Source: Rhodoferax sp. (GTDB taxonomy: Bacteria; Pseudomonadota; Gammaproteobacteria; Burkholderiales; Burkholderiaceae_C). Taken from it: a stretch of 5,614 bases of DNA. The position numbers and the translations under genes are program-made. Numbering within the stretch: position 1 is the first letter of the stretch; the number at the start of each line of letters is the position of its first letter. Shown here in pieces: positions 1 through 5,614 of this stretch. The notes under the pieces are model-generated. The model ran no database searches and was not told the origin of the DNA. It worked only from the letters and a program-made list of their open reading frames with translations. The stretch covers positions 1 to 5,614 of the forward strand of contig JAQSDS010000119.1 of assembly GCA_029946045.1 (NCBI GenBank). The letters are read 5' to 3'.

Positions 1-1847
1 CGGGCGCCCGGTCAAAGTGGTCTTGTCGTAATGGATTTTGGGCGTGCGGTAAAAACCGTCGCTCCAGAGCTGGATGCGGTTGGCATAGGCCAGCGCCACC
101 ACTTCTTTGAAGCTGCGCGTGGCTTTGGGTGTGATCACCTGGCCAGCGACAAATTGCACGGCACCGGCGCCGATACCGTCCAGGCCACAAACAAACCCGG
201 CCAGGTTGTCGCGCACATGGCGTGCGGCAAACTGGGCCGCTCGGCCATTCAGGTCGGTGCCCGCCGAGGCGGCGGTGGCCGAGGCGTTGGGGATCTTGCT
301 GGTATCGCTGGCGCTTGAGCGCACCTGGTGCAAGGGCACCCCCAACTCGTCGGCAACGATTTGTGCCACTTTGGTGTGCAGGCCTTGACCCATTTCGGTG
401 CCACCGTGGTTGACTGTGACGCTGCCGTCCAGGTACACATGCACCAGCGCCCCGGCCTGGTTGAACAGCGTGGCGGTGAAACTGATGCCAAATTTGACCG
501 GCGTCAGAGCCATGCCGCGCTTGACGACCGCGCTGTGCTGGTTCCAGCGGGCGATGGCTTCACGGCGTTGCTGGTAGTTTGCGCTCAGCGCCAGTTTGGA
601 AATCAGTGGCTGCAAGATGTTGCCTTCCACCTGCATGCCGTAATGGGTGGTGTTGCGTTGGGCGCCCCCCACTTCATCGTCGTACAGATTGCGCAGTCGC
701 ACGGCCAGCGGGTCCAGCTTGAGATGGCGAGCGATGTCGCCCAGAATGGCTTCTGTGACGATCATGCCCTGCGGTCCACCAAAGCCGCGAAACGCGGTGT
801 GGCTCTGGGTGTTGAGCTTGCAGCGGTAAGAGCTGATCTCGACGTCCTGCAAAAAGTAGGCGTTGTCGGCATGAAAAATGGCCCGGTCTGCCACTGGCCC
901 CGACAAATCGGCGCTGAAGCCGCAGTGCGCCAGCATCTGCAATTGCAGGCCGCAGAGCCTGCCGCTGTCGTCAAACCCCACGCGGTAGTCGTAGCTGAAC
1001 GGATGGCGTTTGCCGGTGATCAGAAAGTCATCATCGCGGTCCAGCCGCAGCTTCACCGGGCGCTGCAACTGGTTCGCTGCCAGTGCTGCCCACACGGCCA
1101 GATGGCCCGCCTGTGTTTCCTTGCCGCCAAAGCCGCCACCCATGCGCCGGCATTGCACCGTGACCGCGTGGTTGTCCAGGCCAAGCGCATGGGCGACCCA
1201 GTGTTGCACCTCACCTGGGTGCTGGGTGCTGCTGTAAATCAACCACTGGTTTTGCTCCTGCGGCAGTGCATAAGCCACCTGGCCTTCCAGGTAAAAGTGC
1301 TCCTGACCACGACCTCGAGCGTGCCTTGCAGGGTGTGGGGTGCCTGTGCCAGGGCCTGGGCGGCATCACCCCGGCGCACCGTGACAGGCGGCAGCACAAA
1401 ACTTTGCGCCTTGCGTGCAGCGCGCACGTCCAGGATGGCGGGCAGCGGTTCGATGTGCGGCCTTACCAGCCGTGCCGCATGGCGTGCCAGCATCACGCTG
1501 TCGGCCACCACCAGGCCAATGACCTGGCCCACGTGTTGTACCGTATCCTGGGCAAACACCGGCTCATCGCCGGCAAAGGCGGCCAGCACCTTGCTGCCGG
1601 GCACATCGGCCGCAAGCAGCACGGCATGGACACCGGGCAGGGCCAGCGCGGCCTGTGTGTCTACCCCGAGCAGCTTGCCGTGGGCTACTTTGGACAGAAC
1701 TGGGGCAGCATGCAGCGTGCCGCGCAGCTCCACGATGTCGTCGATGTAGGTCGCGGCACCGGCAATTTGTGCGGCAGCGCTTTCGTGTGGATGCGACTGG
1801 CCGCTTGCCATGGGCGCGTCGGCGTTCAGGGGCAGGTCGTTCCTCAT
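1..1847 (-). CDS. xdhB: Xanthine dehydrogenase molybdopterin-binding (large) subunit XdhB; frameshifted and missing its 3' end at the window edge
   Basis: Large subunit of the cytoplasmic molybdenum hydroxylase that oxidises hypoxanthine to xanthine and xanthine to urate, working with XdhA. The ATG at 1847 is preceded by AGGAG seven bases away and overlaps the xdhA stop (ATGA). Codons 1-179 (1847-1311) read as the XdhB N-terminal domain (YIDDI, DEPVFA, VQHVGQVIGLVVADS). That frame then drifts into unrelated sequence and stops at 1241-1239. From 1308 to position 1 a different frame is open for 436 codons and carries the rest: GGQEHFYLEGQ, STQHPGEVQHW, GGGFGGKE, AFRGFGGPQG, KFGISFTA, GGTEMGQG. 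In composite numbering, Q209, E244, R322, R354, F356, F457 and T458 match bovine xanthine oxidase Q767, E802, R880, R912, F914, F1009 and T1010, with matching spacings except one six-residue insertion after the NLY motif. The catalytic Glu (bovine 1261) lies beyond the window. The family is about 750-800 residues, so about 615 are here. Identity is very sure. Whether it is a pseudogene or a sequence error is open. Confidence 0.95.
1309..1310 (-). other. Single-base frameshift inside xdhB
   Basis: On the minus strand the reading is CTC GAG GTC (to 1311), then two leftover bases GT (1310-1309), then GGT CAG GAG CAC (from 1308). Family members have Leu-Glu-Val-Gly-Gly-Gln-Glu-His here. Restoring one G (GTC GGT GGT CAG) rejoins the two open frames with no other change. 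The downstream frame has a stop just upstream (TGA at 1368-1366) and the upstream frame stops at 1241-1239, so the switch must lie between them. Protein similarity places it at this glycine pair. The local sequence has no homopolymer or slippery heptamer, so programmed frameshifting is unlikely. Confidence 0.92.
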
Positions 1848-3322
1848 GCGAGTTCTCCTGGCAAAGTCAGTGCCGCCAGGCTGGTGTCTGGCGCACCCTG
1901 GCTCTCTAGCCAGAAACGCTGCATCAGTCCGTCGAGCAATTGCACACGGTAGCCAGCACTGGCGCGCATGTCCGAGATCGGTTGAAATTCATTGCGCAGA
2001 CAATTTTTTGCCCGACTGACCACGTTTTCTGTCCAGACCTGACCGGTCAGTGCGTCTTCGGTTTGCCGTGCGCGCACCGGCGTGGCCGCCACACCACCGA
2101 CGCCTATGGAAATGTCTGTGACACGGCCGTCCTGAACTAGCAGCCTGATCGCCAGACATACGGCAGAAATGTCGTCCTCCAGGCGCTTGGAGACCTTGTA
2201 GACCCGCAGCAATTCACCCGGCTGGGGCCGGGGCACACGGACAAAGGCCAGTATTTCGTCTGCCGCCATGACATTTTTGCGGTAGCCGGTGTACAGATTC
2301 TCCAGTGCCAGTTCGCGCTCACCGCGCGCGCTCATCAGCACCACGCTGGCGCGCAGCGCGATCAGCAACGGCATGCTGTCGCCGATCGGTGAGCCGTTGG
2401 CGATATTGCCACCCAGGGTGCCGGCCTGGCGTACCGGCAGGCCGGCAAAGCGGCTGAAAAAAGCGTGTAGTTGCGGCCGATCCAGTTCCAGTGCGGCAAA
2501 GGCGTCGTTCAGACTGACAGCAGCGCCGATGACGGTGTGGTCCTGCTGCACCTCCGTGGTCCTGAGTTCCACGACTCGCGTGAGGTCGAGCACCTGGGCA
2601 AAATCCATGTGCAGCTTGTTGACCCACAAGCCCACATCGGTGCAGCCAGCCACCAGTTGCGCTTGTGGCCGGGCGGCCCGGGCTGCCAGCAGCGCATCCA
2701 GGTGGGTCGGGGCCAGGTAGGCGCAGTCGGCTTCCTGGGTTCGGTTCTGCTGTGCGATGGATGCCAGTTGCTGTCGCAAACGCGCCTCGTCCAGGTGCAC
2801 GCGGGGCAGGGTGCCCATCGCTTGTGCGGCATCCAGAATGGGTCGGTAACCCGTGCAGCGGCACAGGTTGCCCGACAGCGTTTCTTGCGCCTGGGTGCGG
2901 CTGACCGACTGGTCTTTGAGGACACTGTTCTGGTACAGGCCAAACAGGCTCATGGCGAAGCCGGGGGTGCAAAAGCCGCACTGGCTGGCGTGGCACTGGT
3001 GCAGCGCCTGCTGCACCGGATGTGCTGTGTCGTCCTCGGCGGCCAGGTCGGCGGCGGTCCATAACGCCATGCCATCAACGGCGTGCGCCATTTTGATGCA
3101 ACTGTTGACGGCGCGGTAGCTGATCTGATCCCCCTTCAATTCGCCCAGCACGATGGTGCAGGCACCGCAGTCGCCTTCGTTGCAGCCTTCCTTGGTGGCG
3201 CTGTGGCCGAGGTCTTCGCGCAGCAACTGCAGCAGCGTGCGGGTGGGCGGGATGCGGTGTAGGGTGACGACCTCGTCGCGCCAGATAAATTGCAGGATGG
3301 GTGGATTCATGAAGGCACTCAC
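1844..3322 (-). CDS. xdhA: Xanthine dehydrogenase small subunit XdhA (2Fe-2S and FAD domains)
   Basis: Electron-transfer subunit of xanthine dehydrogenase: electrons from the molybdenum site in XdhB pass through two 2Fe-2S clusters to FAD and on to NAD+. Numbering from the GTG at 3322, an N-terminal plant-type ferredoxin domain has Cys47, 52, 55 and 75 (motif EGCNEGDCGAC). A second, helical 2Fe-2S domain has Cys115, 118, 154 and 156 (QCGFCTPGF and NLCRCTGYRPI). The FAD-binding domain follows, with AGCTDVGLWV at 225-234 and TLGGNIANGSPIGD at 302-315. The C-terminal CO-dehydrogenase-flavoprotein-like domain runs to the end and includes RLEDDIS. All eight cluster cysteines are present, and 492 residues is normal for bacterial XdhA. 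The start is uncertain. An in-frame ATG at 3310 (four residues shorter, beginning MNPPILQF) has a weak GTGAG eight bases upstream, while the GTG at 3322 has no visible Shine-Dalgarno; I lean towards 3310. First gene of the leftward unit, overlapping xdhB by four bases. Confidence 0.97.
   Translation of the reverse strand: MSAFMNPPILQFIWRDEVVTLHRIPPTRTLLQLLREDLGHSATKEGCNEGDCGACTIVLGELKGDQISYRAVNSCIKMAHAVDGMALWTAADLAAEDDTAHPVQQALHQCHASQCGFCTPGFAMSLFGLYQNSVLKDQSVSRTQAQETLSGNLCRCTGYRPILDAAQAMGTLPRVHLDEARLRQQLASIAQQNRTQEADCAYLAPTHLDALLAARAARPQAQLVAGCTDVGLWVNKLHMDFAQVLDLTRVVELRTTEVQQDHTVIGAAVSLNDAFAALELDRPQLHAFFSRFAGLPVRQAGTLGGNIANGSPIGDSMPLLIALRASVVLMSARGERELALENLYTGYRKNVMAADEILAFVRVPRPQPGELLRVYKVSKRLEDDISAVCLAIRLLVQDGRVTDISIGVGGVAATPVRARQTEDALTGQVWTENVVSRAKNCLRNEFQPISDMRASAGYRVQLLDGLMQRFWLESQGAPDTSLAALTLPGELA
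1855..1859 (-). promoter_or_regulatory. Ribosome binding site of xdhB
   Basis: The minus strand reads AGGAG, then a seven-base spacer, then the ATG at 1847. It lies inside the last codons of xdhA. Together with the ATGA overlap it supports this start and suggests that xdhB translation is coupled to xdhA. Confidence 0.75.
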
Positions 3323-3343
3323 AAGCTAGGGGTGGATGGTGAT

Positions 3344-3357
3344 CCGTGGCACCACGG
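3344..3357. repeat. Perfect inverted repeat upstream of xdhA, candidate operator or leader hairpin
   Basis: CCGTGG and CCACGG flank a two-base centre (CA), giving six perfectly paired positions on each side. The repeat ends 22 bases before the GTG start and 34 bases before the ATG start of xdhA. This is a typical place for a repressor site or a structured leader. A further CCACGG half-copy occurs at 3473-3478, on the importer side. The sequence does not match an operator I can name, so the regulatory role is inference. Confidence 0.4.
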
Positions 3358-3391
3358 TCGCAAGCATAGAGCAAATTTCACACCAGATGGC

Positions 3392-3408
3392 CTTGAAGTG
3401 GTTTCGAG
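3392..3408. repeat. Imperfect dyad in the divergent control region
   Basis: CTTGAA at 3392-3397 and TTCGAG at 3403-3408 pair with one T:G position across a five-base centre. It is enclosed by CCAG (3383-3386) and CTGG (3409-3412). It sits mid-region, where a regulator serving both directions could bind. Short and imperfect, so it could be chance. Confidence 0.2.
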
Positions 3409-3419
3409 CTGGCATTGAT

Positions 3420-3427
3420 CTTGCAAG
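3420..3427. repeat. Eight-base palindrome CTTGCAAG
   Basis: A perfect palindrome near the middle of the divergent intergenic region, followed by a run of six T residues (3428-3433). LysR- and MarR-type regulators often bind short AT-flanked dyads in such divergent regions, but this one cannot be assigned to either from sequence alone. Confidence 0.2.
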
Positions 3428-3436
3428 TTTTTTCTG

Positions 3437-3449
3437 GGGGTGAGACCCC
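3437..3449. repeat. Small hairpin GGGGT-GAG-ACCCC
   Basis: Five perfect pairs close on a three-base loop. A T run precedes it on the plus strand, so no U tract follows the stem in either direction and it does not look like an intrinsic terminator. It could be part of an operator or of the importer transcript leader, or it may have no function. Confidence 0.2.
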
Positions 3450-3483
3450 TGTTCGCTACAAAAATTCAGATTCCACGGCATTT

Positions 3484-3512
3484 TGCTGGTAAAAACGACA
3501 CCTCACTTAATT
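3484..3512 (+). promoter_or_regulatory. Weak candidate promoter for the ABC importer genes
   Basis: TTGCTG at 3484-3489, a 17-base spacer, then CTTAAT at 3507-3512, which matches four of six positions of TATAAT. If real, transcription would begin only a few bases before the ATG at 3526 and give a very short leader. That would agree with the absence of a clear Shine-Dalgarno there. Low confidence. Confidence 0.2.
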
Positions 3513-3525
3513 GACAACTCTGTTC

Positions 3526-5118
3526 ATGACCACGCCCCGTCTTCAACTGTCTGGCATTACCAAACGCTACCCCAGCGTGGTTGCCAACAGTGACGTGAGT
3601 CTGACCGTGATGCCTGGTGAGACCCACGCGGTGCTCGGTGAAAACGGCGCCGGCAAATCCACCCTGATGAAAATCATCTACGGTTCAGTCAAGCCCGATG
3701 CCGGAGAGGTGCGTATCAACGGCCAGCTGATGCAGATCAGGAACCCCAAGGATGCGCGCGCCAACGGCATCAGCATGGTGTTTCAGCATTTCAATTTATT
3801 CGACACCCTGACCGTGGCAGAAAACGTCTGGCTCGGCCTGGCGCGCGACTCCCTGGACCAAGTAACTGCCAGCATCGTGGCCAAAGCCACTGAGTATGGG
3901 TTGGACATCGACCCCGAGCGCCCGGTGCACACCCTCAGCGTGGGCGAGATGCAGCGGGTTGAAATCATCCGGGCCCTGCTGACGCGTCCGGAATTGCTGA
4001 TCCTGGATGAACCAACCTCGGTGCTCACCCCCCAAGCGGTCGAAAAACTTTTTGTGGTGCTGAAAAAGCTGGCCAGCGAGGGTTGCAGCATTTTGTACAT
4101 CAGCCACAAATTGCACGAAATACGTGAGCTGTGCAACGCCTGCACCGTGTTGCGGGCTGGCCGCGTCACCGGTGTCTGCAACCCTTCCGAAGAATCCAAT
4201 GCCTCCCTGTCACGCATGATGATTGGCGCCGAGCCACCGCAGTTGCAGCACCGTGCGCAGCCATCGGGTGCCGTGGTGCTTGAGGTTAGCGGACTCACGC
4301 TGGCGCGCGAGGACCAGTTTGGTGTCAACCTGGAGAGCATTGGCTTGCAGGTTCGTGCCGGTGAGGTGGTGGGCATTGCCGGCGTGTCGGGCAATGGCCA
4401 GAAAGAACTCATGCTTGCCTTGTCGGGCGAGGACTGCCGTGCGCCCAAAGGCAGTATCCGCATAGGCGACCTCGACGTCTCGGCGCTGCATCCCGGCGGG
4501 CGGCGCAAGCTGGGTTTGCATTTTGTGCCCGAAGAGCGGCTTGGTCGCGGTGCCGTACCTACCCTGAGCTTGGCGCACAACCTGTTGTTGACACGCACGG
4601 AATCCATTTCCATGCCGAAGTTTGCCGGTGGCTGGATCAAGGTGGGCGCGCTGGAGCAGCATGCGGCAAACTTGATCCAGACCTTCCATGTCAAGGCCGG
4701 GGGCCCGCGTGCACTGGCGCGCTCGCTCTCAGGTGGCAACCTGCAGAAATTTATCGTCGGCCGCGAGATCGACGCCCGGCCCAAATTGTTCATTGTGTCG
4801 CAGCCGACCTGGGGTGTGGACGTGGGTGCGGCGGCACAAATCCGGGGCGAAATTCTGGCTCTGCGCGATGCCGGTTGCGCGGTGCTGGTGGTGAGCGAAG
4901 AACTCGATGAATTGTTCGAGGTGTGCGATCGCTTGCACGTGATTGCCAAGGGCCAGCTGTCGCCCTCGGTACCGATGGCCGAAGCCACGGTCGCAAAAAT
5001 TGGCGAATGGATGAGCGGCCTGTGGGACCCCGAGGTGCAGCGCCATCTGGCCGAACTCGAAGCGTCTGCCGCCTTTGATGCAGCCAGCCTGCCAGGAGCC
5101 GTCCATGCTCAAGCTTGA
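3526..5118 (+). CDS. ABC importer ATP-binding protein with two nucleotide-binding domains, BMP/nucleoside (YufO-like) class
   Basis: Cytoplasmic ATPase predicted to power uptake of a purine nucleoside or base. Two ABC domains are fused in 530 residues, the usual size for this class. Numbered from the ATG at 3526, domain 1 is canonical: Walker A GENGAGKST (38-46), Q-loop Q87, signature LSVGEMQ (137-143), Walker B LILDEP with D161 and E162, and H-loop His194 in ISHKLHE. Domain 2 is degenerate: GIAGVSGNGQKE (283-294) in place of a proper Walker A, intact signature LSGGNLQK (401-408), Walker B ending SQPTWGVD with Gln426 where the catalytic Glu should be, and Glu458 in place of the switch His. 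This asymmetry is normal in RbsA/YufO-type proteins. A TTG at 3511 is in frame, but the ATG reading (MTTPRLQL) resembles family starts better. Neither has a good Shine-Dalgarno. It overlaps the permease by 14 bases. The substrate is inferred from family and from the divergent xdh genes; a sugar importer is the main alternative. Confidence 0.94.
   Translation: MTTPRLQLSGITKRYPSVVANSDVSLTVMPGETHAVLGENGAGKSTLMKIIYGSVKPDAGEVRINGQLMQIRNPKDARANGISMVFQHFNLFDTLTVAENVWLGLARDSLDQVTASIVAKATEYGLDIDPERPVHTLSVGEMQRVEIIRALLTRPELLILDEPTSVLTPQAVEKLFVVLKKLASEGCSILYISHKLHEIRELCNACTVLRAGRVTGVCNPSEESNASLSRMMIGAEPPQLQHRAQPSGAVVLEVSGLTLAREDQFGVNLESIGLQVRAGEVVGIAGVSGNGQKELMLALSGEDCRAPKGSIRIGDLDVSALHPGGRRKLGLHFVPEERLGRGAVPTLSLAHNLLLTRTESISMPKFAGGWIKVGALEQHAANLIQTFHVKAGGPRALARSLSGGNLQKFIVGREIDARPKLFIVSQPTWGVDVGAAAQIRGEILALRDAGCAVLVVSEELDELFEVCDRLHVIAKGQLSPSVPMAEATVAKIGEWMSGLWDPEVQRHLAELEASAAFDAASLPGAVHAQA
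5094..5098 (+). promoter_or_regulatory. Ribosome binding site of the permease gene
   Basis: AGGAG lies six bases before the ATG at 5105 and inside the end of the ATPase gene. It fixes the permease start and implies translation in tandem with the ATPase. Confidence 0.75.
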
Positions 5119-5614
5119 AGCGCGCCCCGAGACTTCCAGGGTCTGGACCTATGGCTCGCCGCTGCTGGCACTGTTGATCACGGTGTTTATCGGGGCATTG
5201 ATGTTCTCGGCGCTGGGCAATGACCCGCTCAAGGGTCTTGAGATGTTTTTCTGGCTGCCCATTCACAACGCCTACGCGCTCGGTGAGTTGCTGGTCAAGG
5301 CCACGCCTTTGCTCATCATTGCGCTCGGCCTGGCCGTGTGTTTCAGGTCCAACGTGTGGAACATTGGCGCCGAGGGCCAGTACATCATCGGTGCTATTTT
5401 TGCCGGCGGCATCGCCTTGATGGCCAACGCCGACAGCAGCCGCTGGATCGTGCTGCCCATTTTGCTGGCCGGGGTGTTTGGGGGCATGTTGTGGGCCAGC
5501 CTGACAGCGCTGCTGCGTGACCGCTTTCATGCCAACGAGATCCTGGTGAGCCTGATGTTGGTTTATGTGGCGGTGCAAGTGCTGAGTTATCTGGTCGGTG
5601 GGCCCTGGAAAGAC
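5105..5614 (+). CDS. ABC importer permease, BMP/nucleoside class (BPD_transp_2 family), 3' end beyond the window
   Basis: Inner-membrane channel subunit partnering the upstream ATPase. I read 170 codons with no stop up to the window edge; full-length relatives have about 350-370 residues. The start overlaps the ATPase stop (TGA at 5116-5118) by 14 bases and has a good AGGAG. Hydrophobic segments appear at about residues 19-38, 66-80, 93-107 and 114-137, with another beginning near 146. Family hallmarks are visible: FRSNVWNIGAEGQY at 80-93, containing the conserved N-I-G-A-E-G-Q, and ANEILVSLMLVYVAV at 143-157, followed by GGPWKD at the edge. These fit the YufP-type nucleoside permeases better than ribose (RbsC) permeases. 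A second permease and a BMP-type lipoprotein or periplasmic binding protein would be expected downstream, but that is outside what can be seen. Confidence 0.92.
   Translation, partial: MLKLEARPETSRVWTYGSPLLALLITVFIGALMFSALGNDPLKGLEMFFWLPIHNAYALGELLVKATPLLIIALGLAVCFRSNVWNIGAEGQYIIGAIFAGGIALMANADSSRWIVLPILLAGVFGGMLWASLTALLRDRFHANEILVSLMLVYVAVQVLSYLVGGPWKD

Larger units (their letters stand above)
3323..3525. other. Divergent intergenic control region between xdhA and the ABC importer genes
   Basis: About 200 bases with no credible gene. It is richer in A/T runs than the flanking genes and must hold promoters for both divergent units. I see no convincing sigma-70 promoter reading towards xdhA. 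The best -10-like hexamer on the minus strand, TATGCT at 3368-3363, has no -35 partner, which would fit activator-dependent expression. Several short dyads are present and the clearest are listed separately. No regulator gene is visible in the window. Confidence 0.7.

Noticed and set aside
1300..1315. Programmed ribosomal frameshifting in xdhB
   Set aside because: There is no slippery heptamer or homopolymer at the junction and no obvious downstream structure, and XdhB is not known to use frameshifting. A one-base loss or sequence error is simpler.
328..1749. A 473-codon plus-strand open frame opposite xdhB
   Set aside because: It is antisense to a region whose minus-strand translation matches XdhB almost residue by residue. 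The product has no recognisable domain and looks like the usual GC-rich mirror frame.
2471..3064. A 197-codon plus-strand open frame opposite xdhA
   Set aside because: The minus strand encodes the iron-sulfur and FAD domains of XdhA here, and the plus-strand product resembles no family.
3428..3449. Intrinsic terminator formed by the GGGGT/ACCCC hairpin and the T run
   Set aside because: The T run comes before the stem on the plus strand, and on the minus strand the stem is followed by A residues, so neither transcript has a stem followed by a U tract. The genes also diverge, so no terminator is needed.
3783..4988. A 401-codon minus-strand open frame opposite the importer ATPase
   Set aside because: It lies wholly within a gene with complete ABC motifs. 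Its Ser/Arg/Pro-rich product is typical of a shadow frame, and there is no supporting ribosome site or family motif.
4790..5578. A 262-codon minus-strand open frame spanning the ATPase/permease junction
   Set aside because: It is antisense to two well-supported genes, its composition is rich in His, Gln, Pro and Arg, and it has no recognisable domain.

Overview
This window looks like a chromosomal purine-use locus from a betaproteobacterium, most probably Burkholderiales and perhaps Comamonadaceae. That placement rests on recalled resemblance of the XdhA/XdhB and transporter proteins to those families and on the GC-rich, GC3-biased coding sequence. No search was run. There are no rRNA or tRNA genes, CRISPR arrays or mobile elements that I can see.

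Layout: two transcription units diverge from a roughly 200-base intergenic region (about 3323-3525). Leftward (minus strand) run xdhA (small subunit of xanthine dehydrogenase, 2Fe-2S and FAD domains) and xdhB (large molybdopterin subunit). They are joined by a 4-base ATGA stop/start overlap, and xdhB runs off the left edge. Rightward (plus strand) run the double-domain ATPase of an ABC importer of the BMP/nucleoside (YufO-like) class and the first 170 residues of its membrane permease. These two overlap by 14 bases, and the permease runs off the right edge.

Inferred joint role: the importer brings in a purine nucleoside or base, and XdhAB oxidises hypoxanthine and xanthine to urate. Genes expected next in such loci lie outside the window: xdhC and further purine catabolism genes on the left; a second permease and a BMP-type binding protein on the right.

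The most notable observation is that xdhB is not intact as given. After 179 codons its reading frame breaks at about position 1309-1310. It then continues in another frame, open and fully family-like, to the left edge. One missing G in a GGT-GGT glycine pair explains it exactly. It is either a very recent inactivating mutation or a sequencing/assembly error. The other item worth a look is the shared intergenic region, which holds a clean 14-base inverted repeat close to xdhA and several weaker dyads. I see no clear evidence of a wholly new biological system here.
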